A stretch of DNA of 64,000 bases from SMWN01 sp965221455. GTDB lineage: Bacteria; Pseudomonadota; Gammaproteobacteria; Eutrophobiales; Eutrophobiaceae. The stretch is taken from positions 2,046,001 to 2,110,000 of the forward strand of contig OZ244890.1 in NCBI GenBank assembly GCA_965221455.1. The letters are read 5' to 3'. Each line of letters begins with the position of its first letter. The stretch's first letter is position 1. Positions 53,630 through 63,208 of this stretch are shown piece after piece. Both the position numbers and the translations under genes were made by a program. Under the pieces are notes generated by a model that was given only the letters and a program-made list of their open reading frames with translations, was not told the DNA's origin and did no database searches.

Positions 53630-56305
53630 TCAGGCAAGGGTATCGATTATGAAATTCGTCAGACTCTCGATTTTTATCGGATCAGTGATAGGTTGGTCTT
53701 CTTTATCGGTGATGAAGAAAATATCTTCGACACGTGAACCATAAGTCGCAATTTTTGCGTTGTGTAATCTGGCATCGGATACGGCCAGAGCAATGCCGAT
53801 ACGTGACAGGAGACCAGGCCTGTCTGAGGCAATCACTTCCATGGTTGTCCGATGATTTGATTGGTTTTGTGTAAATTGAACACTTGTTGAAATTGGAAAG
53901 TTTTTTTGTTTGCGTGTTCTCGGGCGCGATAGTATTTTCAGATGTTTCCCCAAATTAGAAAGGCTCTCATACAGTTTGTTGAGGATCTCTCGTCTGTCAT
54001 CCTTATCTTTAATTGATTCGCCGGATCGATTCAGTATGATATAGGTATTTAGTGAGAAATTATCTTTTGAAACAATCACTTTCGCATCGACGATGGTGAG
54101 GTTTAGCTGATCCAGTACACGCGTGGTCGTCGCAAAAATATAATCCTGATTTTGCATATAAACAAAAATTTCTGTTGCGCCACGCGTGGCTTGTTGACGA
54201 ATGCTAACAAGAGGATATTGCCGCCTGGTATTCTCTATGATCGAGTTGGTATGCCAGGCTATTTCATCCTGGGTGCATCGAATAAAATAGTCTTCACCAA
54301 ACGATTCCCATAGTTGATTAATATCATATTTTGATCGTGCTCGTTGATGTACCAATTCCAAAGCGGTATTTTTAGTTTTCTTGATGCGATCTTCTTTATT
54401 GAAAGGATTTTCCAGGCCACGTCTTAGCGCACGAGTGGTTTCATTATAGAGTTGACTGAATAACGAAGATTTCCAGTCATTCCAGAGTTCAGGATTGGTA
54501 CCTTTAACATCGGCGACGGTCAGTAAGTACAGGTAATTAAGATGCTCTCGATCACTCATGGTTAAGGCAAATTTATTAATAACCTCTGGATCGTTAATAT
54601 CTTCGCGCAGGGCTGTTTTTGATAGAATGAGGTGATTTTCCACCAACCAGCCGACAAGATCGGTATCATATTTACTCATGCCGTGTTGTTTGCAAAAACC
54701 GACGGCATCTTTCACTCCCAATTTCGAATGATCACCCCCACGACCCTTGGCGATATCGTGGAATAAACCGGCAAGATAGAGTATTTCCTGTTTAGGCAGC
54801 ATCTTTAGAACTTTATGGCAGAGTGGAAAGGTTTCTGTATGTTCGGGCGAACTAAAATACTGCATATTTTGAATCACAAATAAAATATGTTCATCAACAC
54901 TGTATACATGAAATAAATCAAACTGCATTTGCCCTTCAATATCACCAAAAGTGGGCAGATATTTACTAAGGATGCCGTACCGATGCATGCGTCGAAGTTC
55001 ATGCCCCACGTGTCTTGGTTGTCGAATGATTTCCATAAACAGACTTTTGTTCCTGATATCATTTCTGAAGTCATCATCTATCAGGTTTGAATACTGTCGA
55101 ATCAAACGAATGGTGCTGGCGCGAATTCCCTTGATTGAGAGGGTTTGTTGTTTTAGCAGAAATATTTCAAGTAATGCGAAGGGATAACGTTTAAAGACTT
55201 GTTCATGGCGGGCTTCAATAAAATCATTACGGATTTGGAAACGTTTATTGACAGGTTTTATTTTTTCTTTTCGCTTTGCATAAACAAGTTCTTCCTGAAA
55301 ATGCTGTAACAGAATTTCATTAAGCCGACTTAGCTCACGCACAGTTTGATAATACATCTTCATGAATTGTTCAACGCCACTATTATCTTTTGCAGTAAAA
55401 CCGAAGACATTGGCTATGTGACGTTGATAATCGAATAAAAGTCTATCGTCATGACGCCCTGTAAAAATATGTAAGGCATAACGGATGCGCCAGAGGAAAG
55501 TCTGGCCAGCGTAAAGTGTTTGATATTCTTCCTCGGTCAGGAAATCATGTTGAACCAGGTCATAAAGGTTTTCCACACCAAAATGACGTTTGGCAACCCA
55601 GGCAATCGTCTGGATATCTCTTAAACCTCCGGGTCCTTCCTTGATATTGGGTTCGAGACTATGTTCTGTATTGGCATATTTTTCATGGCGCTCTATTTGC
55701 TCTTGCCATTTGGCCTGGAAAAACTTTTTGGACGGCCAGATTTTTTTTTTGCCGGTTTTATTGCGCATGGTATCGAACAGTGTTGGGTCTCCGATTATTA
55801 AACGTGTTTCCATGATGTTTGTAGCGACAGTGACCTCGGCCTTACTTTCTGACACACAGTCCTTAACGGTGCGGACACTGTGTCCAACTTCGAGTCCGAT
55901 ATCCCACAGAAAAGTCAGGAATGTCTGGATTTGCTGATTAGTTTCTGTATGGCTCCTGGATTTTTCCAAAATCATTAGGTCGATATCAGAGGCAGGATGA
56001 AGTTCCCCGCGTCCGTAGCCGCCCACAGCCACCAGGGCTAAACTTTCAGAATCCACCATCAGTTTCCAGGCCTGAATCAGGATCTGATCGATTAACCATG
56101 CACGTTTATACACCAGTTCCACGACATTGCATCCTGTATCAAAAGCATCCTCGAGGGTTTGGGTCCCGTGTTCTAAAACACCTCTAAAGAGTTGCAGAGC
56201 GGATTCGGCGCGATCCAGTGATTTGTTGAAAGTGTCACTATTGAACAAAAACTTCTCATCAATGTGAGACTCGTGATTTGTTGCCGCAGGAAATGTTTTG
56301 ACCAT
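53630..56305 (-). CDS. glnD: PII uridylyltransferase / uridylyl-removing enzyme
   Basis: Senses glutamine and adds or removes UMP on PII proteins, steering nitrogen metabolism; 891 residues. The domain order is complete: nucleotidyltransferase (ALVAVGGYGRGELHPASDID), a helical domain, HD phosphohydrolase (LAGLFHDIAKGRGGDHS), and two C-terminal ACT domains (TEIFVYMQNQDYIFA and TTMEVIASDRPGLLSRIGIA). It lies 3 bases after map and 5 bases before mutH. Confidence 0.96.
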   Translation of the reverse strand: MVKTFPAATNHESHIDEKFLFNSDTFNKSLDRAESALQLFRGVLEHGTQTLEDAFDTGCNVVELVYKRAWLIDQILIQAWKLMVDSESLALVAVGGYGRGELHPASDIDLMILEKSRSHTETNQQIQTFLTFLWDIGLEVGHSVRTVKDCVSESKAEVTVATNIMETRLIIGDPTLFDTMRNKTGKKKIWPSKKFFQAKWQEQIERHEKYANTEHSLEPNIKEGPGGLRDIQTIAWVAKRHFGVENLYDLVQHDFLTEEEYQTLYAGQTFLWRIRYALHIFTGRHDDRLLFDYQRHIANVFGFTAKDNSGVEQFMKMYYQTVRELSRLNEILLQHFQEELVYAKRKEKIKPVNKRFQIRNDFIEARHEQVFKRYPFALLEIFLLKQQTLSIKGIRASTIRLIRQYSNLIDDDFRNDIRNKSLFMEIIRQPRHVGHELRRMHRYGILSKYLPTFGDIEGQMQFDLFHVYSVDEHILFVIQNMQYFSSPEHTETFPLCHKVLKMLPKQEILYLAGLFHDIAKGRGGDHSKLGVKDAVGFCKQHGMSKYDTDLVGWLVENHLILSKTALREDINDPEVINKFALTMSDREHLNYLYLLTVADVKGTNPELWNDWKSSLFSQLYNETTRALRRGLENPFNKEDRIKKTKNTALELVHQRARSKYDINQLWESFGEDYFIRCTQDEIAWHTNSIIENTRRQYPLVSIRQQATRGATEIFVYMQNQDYIFATTTRVLDQLNLTIVDAKVIVSKDNFSLNTYIILNRSGESIKDKDDRREILNKLYESLSNLGKHLKILSRPRTRKQKNFPISTSVQFTQNQSNHRTTMEVIASDRPGLLSRIGIALAVSDARLHNAKIATYGSRVEDIFFITDKEDQPITDPIKIESLTNFIIDTLA

Positions 56306-56308
56306 TCG

Positions 56309-57076
56309 CTAGAAGCTTTCATCATCTCTTTTGGTCAACACCTCGTGTCCATCCGATGTGACAAGAACAGTATGCTCCCATTGTGCTGACAGGCTTCTGT
56401 CTTTGGTGACGACAGTCCAGCCATCAGCGAGTAATTTTACGTGTCGCTTGCCCATATTTATCATGGGTTCAATGGTAAATATCATCCCTTCCTCGATCAC
56501 GATACCGGACCCTTGTGATCCGTAGTGCAATACCTGGGGATCTTCGTGAAATTCCCTGCCAATACCATGGCCACAATATTCACGAACGACGGAATAATTA
56601 TTATTTTCTGCATGTTCCTGGATCCCATAGCCGAGATCACCGAGTAAAACACCGGGTTTGACCATATCAATACCCAGTTTCATACATTCGTAGGTAGTCT
56701 GTACCAATTTTTTGGCCTTGATTGAAGGATTGCCAACAAAGAACATCTTGCTTGTATCGCCATGATAATCCCGATAGATAACAGTGACATCGATATTTAT
56801 TATGTCACCATTCTTGAGTATCTTGCCCGCCGGAATACCATGGCAGATGACATGATTGACCGAGGTACAGATAGATTTTGGAAATCCCTTATAATTTAGG
56901 GGTGCCGGGATGGCTTGCTGTTCATTCACAATGTAATCGTGACAGATCCTGTCCAGTTCACTGGTCGTTACTCCCGGCTGCACATGAGACTCAATCATTT
57001 GTAGTACGTCTGCCGCCAGACGACCAGCAATGCGCATTTTATCGATTTCTTCAGGAGTTTTAATGGCGATAGACAC
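56309..57076 (-). CDS. map: Methionine aminopeptidase type I
   Basis: Removes the initiator methionine from nascent proteins; 255 residues. The metal ligands are visible in NIDVTVIYRDYHGDTSKMF (two Asp), GHGIGREFHEDP (His) and FTIEPMINMG (Glu), with a further Glu in QWEHTVLVT. It is divergent from rpsB, the classic arrangement in gammaproteobacteria, with about 170 bases between them. Confidence 0.96.
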   Translation of the reverse strand: MSIAIKTPEEIDKMRIAGRLAADVLQMIESHVQPGVTTSELDRICHDYIVNEQQAIPAPLNYKGFPKSICTSVNHVICHGIPAGKILKNGDIINIDVTVIYRDYHGDTSKMFFVGNPSIKAKKLVQTTYECMKLGIDMVKPGVLLGDLGYGIQEHAENNNYSVVREYCGHGIGREFHEDPQVLHYGSQGSGIVIEEGMIFTIEPMINMGKRHVKLLADGWTVVTKDRSLSAQWEHTVLVTSDGHEVLTKRDDESF

Positions 57077-57103
57077 GATTTTTCCAGATTGTACGCCAAG
57101 CGT

Positions 57104-57132
57104 TTGTTCTCAAAATTCTTCTATGCTATAAA
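57104..57132 (+). promoter_or_regulatory. Predicted rpsB promoter
   Basis: TTGTTC at 57104-57109, a 17-base spacer and TATAAA at 57127-57132, followed by a GC-rich discriminator GCGCTCGC. A GC-rich discriminator is typical of promoters under stringent control. Confidence 0.6.
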
Positions 57133-57247
57133 GCGCTCGCAGTTTCGCAAATTAATGTCACACGCACAACTACAACTGTGTATTTGGGTGCCGAAAGGTT
57201 TGTACATGGTGTGTGCGGAGGCGCAACCCTCAATTGGAGAGAATTAA
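57133..57247 (+). promoter_or_regulatory. rpsB mRNA leader, possible S2 autoregulatory site
   Basis: About 105 bases of leader precede rpsB, with GGGTGCCGAAAGG and GTGTGTGCGGAGGCGC segments that look structured, then GGAGAG as the ribosome site. In gammaproteobacteria S2 represses rpsB-tsf through its leader; whether this sequence folds the same way was not tested. Confidence 0.4.
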
Positions 57248-58207
57248 ATGTCAAATGTCACCATGCGTGAGATGCTGGAGGCGGGTGTCCATTTTGGTCA
57301 CCAGGTACGTTATTGGAACCCCAAAATGGCGCCGTATCTGTTCGGTCAACGCAACAAAATCCATATCATTAATCTTGAACGATCCTTGCCGATGTACGGT
57401 GAAGCCGTTAACTTTTTGAGCAAACTGGCTGCCAAGAAAGGCACTATTATGTTTGTCGGCACCAAACGTACTGCACAAAATGTCATTATGGAGGAGGCTG
57501 TTCGTTGCGGTATGCCTTACGTGAATCGTCGTTGGCTGGGCGGTTTATTAACCAACCACAAAACAGTCAAACAGTCGATTGGCAGAATGAAAAGTCTGGA
57601 AGCCCTGGAAACAGACGGCACCTTGGAGAGAATGACTAAAAAAGATCAACTCCGACGACTTAGAGGTCTGGAAAAGCTGTCACGCGGTTTGTCCGGCATC
57701 AGAGATATGGTTGGTTTGCCGGATGCGTTATTCGTGATTGATGTGGGTTATGAAAGCATCGCCGTCAGTGAAGCGCACAAACTGGGGATTCCGGTCGTGG
57801 GCGTCGTTGATAGTAATAATAACCCTGATAAGATTGATTATGTGATTCCAGGCAATGACGATGCTATCCGCTCAATTCGTCTTTATGTTAGGGGTGTTGC
57901 TGATGCCATTCTTGATAGTAAGGCTGCAATGGCGCACGTGGGTGAGGGTAAAGAAGACGATTTTGTTGAACTTGATGACACTGGTGAGCCGATTATTCAA
58001 GAGGTCTCTAAAAAAGTACCCATCAAAAAGAAAGACCCAAGGAAGAAGATGATTAAGACGACAGTGGGTACCGCACCAACAGAAGAAGTATCCGCTAATG
58101 TTAAAATTACGGAATCAGCAGAGTCTGCTGAAACAAAAGTGACTGGGAAAAAAGTGGTTGAAAAAGCGTCTGAGGATGAAGTGCGCGGAGCAGAAGAGGA
58201 AAATTAG
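57248..58207 (+). CDS. rpsB: 30S ribosomal protein S2
   Basis: Core 30S protein needed for S1 binding. The ribosomal part (residues 1-235) is standard: MREMLEAGVHFGHQVRYWNP, FVGTKRTAQN, YVNRRWLGGLLTN and VVDSNNNPDKIDYVIPGNDD. The protein has 319 residues against about 241 in E. coli; the extra roughly 80 form a charged, disordered tail with Lys-rich (KKVPIKKKDPRKK) and Glu-rich parts. tsf follows after 2 bases. Confidence 0.97.
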   Translation: MSNVTMREMLEAGVHFGHQVRYWNPKMAPYLFGQRNKIHIINLERSLPMYGEAVNFLSKLAAKKGTIMFVGTKRTAQNVIMEEAVRCGMPYVNRRWLGGLLTNHKTVKQSIGRMKSLEALETDGTLERMTKKDQLRRLRGLEKLSRGLSGIRDMVGLPDALFVIDVGYESIAVSEAHKLGIPVVGVVDSNNNPDKIDYVIPGNDDAIRSIRLYVRGVADAILDSKAAMAHVGEGKEDDFVELDDTGEPIIQEVSKKVPIKKKDPRKKMIKTTVGTAPTEEVSANVKITESAESAETKVTGKKVVEKASEDEVRGAEEEN

Positions 58208-58209
58208 AA

Positions 58210-59094
58210 ATGGCAATAACAGCGGCAACGGTTAAGGAGCTTCGTGAACGCACAGGCGTTGGTATGATGGATTGTAAGAAAGCGTTGCAGGAAGCCGACG
58301 GTGATGTTGAAAAAGCCATTGATGATATGCGTAAGTCCGGTATCGCAAAAGCTGCAAAAAAAGCCGGGCGAGTCGCGGCTGAAGGTCTGGTGGTCATTAA
58401 GCAAAATACAGACTCTCCACAAGTGGTGATTGTTGAAATCAATTCCGAAACGGATTTTGCCGCCAAGGATGAGGGTTTTATAAGCTTCTGTGATCAGGTG
58501 GCGACATGCATATTGGCTGATCAACCGGCAGATATTGGTATGTTGATGGGGTGTGTTGTTGCAGGCAGTGGTCGGACGGTTGAAGAAGCGCGTCAGCAAT
58601 TGGTCGCTAAAATCGGTGAAAATATCAGCATCAGGCGTTTTTCACTGTTTGATTCTTCTGCAGTTGTTATCGGTACATATTTACATGGTGTGCGCATAGG
58701 TGTAGTCGTTGAGCTTGAAGGTGGTGATGAAGCTTTGGCTAAAGATATTGCCATGCATATTGCAGCTAGCAATCCGATTTGCATTACTGAAGGAGAAGTG
58801 CCAAAAGAGTTGCTTGATAAGGAAAGAGAAATATTCATTGCACAAGGACGGGAAAGTGGCAAATCGCAGGAAATCATTGAGAAAATGATCGATGGACGTA
58901 TCAATAAGTTTTTGCAAGAGATTACACTTCTAGGTCAATCATTTGTCAAAGATCCTGATCAAGGCATCGGCGAATTGCTTGGATCTGCAGGTGTGACGGT
59001 AAAAAGATTCATTCGATATGAAGTGGGTGAAGGTATCGAAAAGAAGAGTGGCAACTTCGCTGAAGAGGTTATGACACAGGTGAAAGGTGCCTAG
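58210..59094 (+). CDS. tsf: Elongation factor Ts
   Basis: Nucleotide exchange factor for EF-Tu; 294 residues. The N-terminal UBA-like helix bundle has LRERTGVGMMDCKKALQEA and DMRKSGIAKAAKKAGR. The core has VEINSETDFAAKD, the EF-Tu-contacting TDFVA-type motif (Ala for Val), and LLGQSFVKDPDQ. It has the standard position after rpsB and is probably co-transcribed with it. Confidence 0.97.
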   Translation: MAITAATVKELRERTGVGMMDCKKALQEADGDVEKAIDDMRKSGIAKAAKKAGRVAAEGLVVIKQNTDSPQVVIVEINSETDFAAKDEGFISFCDQVATCILADQPADIGMLMGCVVAGSGRTVEEARQQLVAKIGENISIRRFSLFDSSAVVIGTYLHGVRIGVVVELEGGDEALAKDIAMHIAASNPICITEGEVPKELLDKEREIFIAQGRESGKSQEIIEKMIDGRINKFLQEITLLGQSFVKDPDQGIGELLGSAGVTVKRFIRYEVGEGIEKKSGNFAEEVMTQVKGA

Positions 59095-59099
59095 TCACT

Positions 59100-59831
59100 T
59101 TGTCAGTCCCGTCTAAGAAATTGAAATACCGACGGGTACTGATAAAACTCAGTGGTGAAGCGTTAATGGGTGACGATGCCTATGGTATCAGTCCCGAAGT
59201 GATCTGCAGAATTGCCAGTGAAATAAATGATTTAACTCAATCCGGTGTGGAAGTCGCTATGGTCATAGGCGGCGGCAATATATTTCGGGGTGCCGGATTA
59301 GCGGCAGCGGGTATTGATAGGGTGACGGGCGATCATATGGGTATGTTGGCTACGGTCATTAACTCACTCGCGATGCAGGATGCGCTGGAGCGGCTGGGGG
59401 TGATTGCGAGAGTCATGTCCGCGATTTCAATCAATGAAATATGTGAAGATTACATCCGTAGAAAAGCTGTTCGTCATCTGGAAAAAGGTCGGGTCGTTAT
59501 CTTTGCTGCAGGTACAGGCAATCCTTTTTTTACGACTGATTCTGCAGCGAGTCTGCGTGCTATCGAAATTAATGCTGATTTACTGGTAAAAGCAACCAAA
59601 GTAGACGGTGTTTATTCAGCGGATCCGATGATGGATAAAACCGCCAAACGTTATGATAAGTTGAGCTATAACGCAGTGCTGGATCAAAAATTGAATGTTA
59701 TGGACGCTACAGCGATTGTTCTATGTTACGAGAATAACATGCCGTTACGTGTGCTTGATATGACGAAGACTGGTTCGATGGTGCGTGCAGTCCAGGGACT
59801 AAACGAAGGGACATTGGTGACGAGCAAGTAA
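59100..59831 (+). CDS. pyrH: Uridylate kinase
   Basis: Phosphorylates UMP to UDP in pyrimidine nucleotide synthesis; 243 residues. Signatures are RVLIKLSGEALMG, AMVIGGGNIFRG, FAAGTGNPFFTTDSAA and KVDGVYSADPM. The start is TTG at 59100, 5 bases after the tsf stop; there is no nearby in-frame ATG before the conserved region. It is in the usual rpsB-tsf-pyrH-frr order. Confidence 0.96.
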   Translation: MSVPSKKLKYRRVLIKLSGEALMGDDAYGISPEVICRIASEINDLTQSGVEVAMVIGGGNIFRGAGLAAAGIDRVTGDHMGMLATVINSLAMQDALERLGVIARVMSAISINEICEDYIRRKAVRHLEKGRVVIFAAGTGNPFFTTDSAASLRAIEINADLLVKATKVDGVYSADPMMDKTAKRYDKLSYNAVLDQKLNVMDATAIVLCYENNMPLRVLDMTKTGSMVRAVQGLNEGTLVTSK

Positions 59832-59865
59832 ACTGCTCGTATAAACTTTAAGAGAGAAAATTCCA

Positions 59866-60423
59866 ATGATCGATGACGTATATAAAGATGCCGATCAGCG
59901 TATGATCAAGAGTCTTGAAGTCCTCAAACAGGAATTGGGTAAGATACGTACGGGTCGTGCACACACCAGTTTACTGGAACATGTTACCGTTAATTTTTAT
60001 GGATCTGATGTGCCGTTAAATCAGTCCGCAAATATCGGTGTCCAGGATGCGCGAACCTTGACTGTGACTGCATTTGACAAAAATATGATTCAGGATATCG
60101 AAAAAGCAATCATGAATGCAGATTTGGGTTTAAATCCTGTGACAGCGGGTGATGTTATCCGTGTACCATTACCCGCGCTAACTGAAGACAGACGCAAAGA
60201 CTTGATTAAGGTGGTTCGTGCTGTAACCGAAAAAGGCAAGGTTGCAATACGCAATATTCGTCGTGACGCTAACCATACCTGTAAGGAGTTACTGAAGGAA
60301 AAGGAAATATCAGAAGACGAGAATCGTGTCTCGGAAGACAGGATCCAGAAACTAACGGATCGCAGTATTCAGGAAATTGATAGGCTTTTGGCAGAAAAAG
60401 AGAAGGAAATGATGGAGATTTAG
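59866..60423 (+). CDS. frr: Ribosome recycling factor
   Basis: Splits post-termination ribosomes together with EF-G; 185 residues, the standard length. The all-helical coiled-coil domain shows LGKIRTGRAHTSLLEHV, and the C-terminal block is AIRNIRRDANHTCKELLKEK. The ATG follows AGAGAG at good spacing. Confidence 0.97.
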   Translation: MIDDVYKDADQRMIKSLEVLKQELGKIRTGRAHTSLLEHVTVNFYGSDVPLNQSANIGVQDARTLTVTAFDKNMIQDIEKAIMNADLGLNPVTAGDVIRVPLPALTEDRRKDLIKVVRAVTEKGKVAIRNIRRDANHTCKELLKEKEISEDENRVSEDRIQKLTDRSIQEIDRLLAEKEKEMMEI

Positions 60424-60460
60424 TCATAAAGATACTAATTGGTTGAAATCATCTGTATAA

Positions 60461-61213
60461 ATGGCCAAAAAACATTCACTGAACCCTGGGTGGGTTAATT
60501 TGCCAAAGCATGTTGCTATTATTATGGATGGTAACGGTCGCTGGGCAAAACAAAAAGGTTTGTCTCGTATCTCGGGACACAGAGCAGGCGTCAGGGTGCT
60601 GCAAAATATTGTCAATTACAGTGCCACGTTGGGAATTGAAGTATTAACCGTATATGCCTTCAGTAGTGAGAACTGGAAGCGCCCACTAACTGAAGTCTCT
60701 ATGCTCATGGAGTTATTTGATACATCTTTGCAACAGCGTTTCCAGGAACTGCACGATAATCAAATTAGACTTCGTTTCATCGGTGATCTATCTTCGTTTC
60801 CCAAAAATCTCCAGGAATTAATGGTCGATGCTGAAACCCTGACGACAAAGAACACAGGGTTGGTACTGGCGGTTGCTGTGAATTATGGGGGTAGATGGGA
60901 TATTACCAACGCCTTTAAAGAATTGTATAAAAAGGTCAAGCATGAATGCATAAGGATTGAGGATATTAATGAAGCATTAATCGGCGAGTTTATGTGTCTC
61001 TCTGATTTACCTGAACCTGATCTGCTTATCAGGACCGGTGGTGAGAAGCGTGTCAGTAATTATTTGCTTTGGCACTTGGCGTATACTGAACTTTATTTTG
61101 ATGATTGCTTATGGCCGGATTTTACTATGGAGAACCTGGAAGAAGCATTCAAATGGTATGCTGGACGAGAGAGAAGGTTTGGTGGCACGAGTGAACAAAT
61201 AGGTAATGCTTAA
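60461..61213 (+). CDS. uppS: Undecaprenyl diphosphate synthase
   Basis: Makes C55 undecaprenyl diphosphate, the lipid carrier for peptidoglycan and O-antigen; 250 residues. The substrate-binding motif is IIMDGNGRWAKQKG, followed by GHRAGVRVL, YAFSSENWKRP, and the C-terminal DLLIRTGGEKRVSNYLLW and ELYF. The 3' end overlaps cdsA by 8 bases. Confidence 0.97.
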   Translation: MAKKHSLNPGWVNLPKHVAIIMDGNGRWAKQKGLSRISGHRAGVRVLQNIVNYSATLGIEVLTVYAFSSENWKRPLTEVSMLMELFDTSLQQRFQELHDNQIRLRFIGDLSSFPKNLQELMVDAETLTTKNTGLVLAVAVNYGGRWDITNAFKELYKKVKHECIRIEDINEALIGEFMCLSDLPEPDLLIRTGGEKRVSNYLLWHLAYTELYFDDCLWPDFTMENLEEAFKWYAGRERRFGGTSEQIGNA

Positions 61214-62027
61214 ACAACGTGTCCTGACAGCAGTCATTTTGGCCAGTGTGATTATCTGTTCAGTGATTTTTTTGCCGACAAAGATATTCGCATTATTGCT
61301 TGCGGCTATTATTTGCGTAGGGGCATGGGAGTGGACTACTTGTGCCGGATTTGATTCTGTAGCTCACAAAATCGCTTACGTCTCAGTGATTTTCATGTCT
61401 TTGATGGCTTGTTTATCAGTACTGGATAAACCATGGGTGGTCTTGATTATTGCTTGCGGACTTGTCTGGTGGCTACTTGCCATGTATCTGGTGATCCACT
61501 ATCAGTCCAATATGACGATAGATCCGGTATCTAGTTCATTAAAAGCGATTATAGGAGGCCTTATCCTCATTCCTTCCTGGCTAAGTTTGATTTTAATTCA
61601 TGCAAAAACTACCGGGATCTCGTTGATATTATTTTTATTTTTTCTCATTTGGATCGTCGATAGTGCCGCTTACTTTTCAGGTAAAAAATTTGGTAATAAA
61701 AAACTTGCAAGTAATGTCAGTCCGGGCAAAAGCTGGGAAGGAGTATATGGAGCCTTGCTCATGTCACTTTTATTTGGGACTGGTTATGCATTCCATACTG
61801 ATATGAAATTATTTGTTGCTATATTATTTATTTTATTGACATTGTTTACGGTGAGTTTTTCAATCCTCGGTGATTTGATAGAAAGTATGTTCAAGCGTAT
61901 AGCCGGTATCAAGGATAGTAGTCAATTATTACCCGGGCATGGCGGTGTTTTGGATCGGATTGATAGTTTGACATCTGCGGCACCTGTGTTTTTTGCAGGT
62001 CTGTGGGTGATAGAGAGAGTTCTGTGA
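61206..62027 (+). CDS. cdsA: Phosphatidate cytidylyltransferase
   Basis: Forms CDP-diacylglycerol, precursor of all phospholipids; 273 residues with about eight membrane helices. The family signature near the C-terminus is SILGDLIESMFKRIAGIKD followed by LLPGHGGVLDRIDS. Its start lies inside uppS and its stop overlaps the dxr GTG. Together with psd at 15 kb it indicates a phosphatidylethanolamine-based membrane. Confidence 0.95.
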   Translation: MLKQRVLTAVILASVIICSVIFLPTKIFALLLAAIICVGAWEWTTCAGFDSVAHKIAYVSVIFMSLMACLSVLDKPWVVLIIACGLVWWLLAMYLVIHYQSNMTIDPVSSSLKAIIGGLILIPSWLSLILIHAKTTGISLILFLFFLIWIVDSAAYFSGKKFGNKKLASNVSPGKSWEGVYGALLMSLLFGTGYAFHTDMKLFVAILFILLTLFTVSFSILGDLIESMFKRIAGIKDSSQLLPGHGGVLDRIDSLTSAAPVFFAGLWVIERVL

Positions 62028-63208
62028 TTGGAATAACACTGTTAGGAGCGACGGGAAGCATAGGTCTAAGTACGCTGGATGTAATTTCAAGGCACAAGGA
62101 TAAGTATGAAGTTATCGCTCTAACAGCAAATCGTAATATGGAATTGCTCATTGAACAATGTGAGACGTGGAAACCAAAATATATTGTGATTGTCGACCAT
62201 GATTTAGCAGAGACGTTACGAACTGTTTTAATTAAAAAAGGACTTGAATCCGAGGTGCTCTCAGGTGCAGAAGGTCTGGAGACTGTTGCTGTTTTGCCGG
62301 AAGTGGATTATGTAATGGCGGCAATAGTTGGTGCTGCAGGTTTATTGCCCACACTTGCTGCAGCAAAAGCCGGTAAACGTGTGTTACTGGCGAATAAAGA
62401 GTCACTGGTGATGTCTGGTAAGTTATTAATCGACACTATTCATGAATCCGGTGCCGAGTTATTACCGATAGATAGCGAACATAATGCTATTCATCAAAGT
62501 ATGCCGGCTGATTTTAAAGATGGGCTTTTTGCAATAGGCGTCGAGAAAATACTCTTGACCGCATCGGGCGGGCCGTTTAGAACAATGCCACTGGATGAGT
62601 TATGTTTAGTCACTCCTGAACAGGCATGTGCGCATCCAAACTGGAATATGGGCAGGAAGATTTCAGTAGACTCTGCAACGATGATGAACAAGGGTCTGGA
62701 AGTGATCGAGGCTTGTTGGTTGTTTGACACGGCTCCCGAGACAATACAGGTTATTCTACATCCCCAAAGCGTCATTCATTCGATGGTCCAATATATAGAT
62801 GGTTCTGTTCTGGCTCAACTGGGTAATCCTGATATGAGAACACCTATCGCTTACGGACTCGCATGGCCGGAGCGAATAGATTCCGGTGTAACGTCACTCA
62901 ATTTGTTCGACGTGGCACATCTTGATTTTGAAATGCCTGATCTGGAAAGATTCCCGTGTTTGAAGTTGGCGTATGAAGCAATGTCCGCCGGTGGCACGGC
63001 GACTGCGATATTGAATGCCGCCAATGAAGTTGCGGTCGAGGCATTCTTGAATAATCGAATCAAGTTTACCGAAATACCCAGGTTAATAGATGCTTCGTTA
63101 GAAAATGTTTCAGGAGTCGCTGCTGATTCAATCAATGCTATATTGTCAGCTGATGCTGAAGCACGTCGGTTTGCAGTTGCATACGTCAGAGAGGCATGCA
63201 TTTCATGA
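62024..63208 (+). CDS. dxr: 1-deoxy-D-xylulose 5-phosphate reductoisomerase
   Basis: First committed step of the MEP isoprenoid pathway, NADPH-dependent; 394 residues from the GTG at 62024, which overlaps the cdsA stop as GTGA. The NADPH-binding LLGATGSIGLSTLDVI, LLANKESLVMSG, the substrate/metal region LPIDSEHNAIHQ and ASGGPFR are intact. The frame is open to 62003, but residues before the GTG are outside the conserved fold. Confidence 0.96.
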   Translation: MIGITLLGATGSIGLSTLDVISRHKDKYEVIALTANRNMELLIEQCETWKPKYIVIVDHDLAETLRTVLIKKGLESEVLSGAEGLETVAVLPEVDYVMAAIVGAAGLLPTLAAAKAGKRVLLANKESLVMSGKLLIDTIHESGAELLPIDSEHNAIHQSMPADFKDGLFAIGVEKILLTASGGPFRTMPLDELCLVTPEQACAHPNWNMGRKISVDSATMMNKGLEVIEACWLFDTAPETIQVILHPQSVIHSMVQYIDGSVLAQLGNPDMRTPIAYGLAWPERIDSGVTSLNLFDVAHLDFEMPDLERFPCLKLAYEAMSAGGTATAILNAANEVAVEAFLNNRIKFTEIPRLIDASLENVSGVAADSINAILSADAEARRFAVAYVREACIS

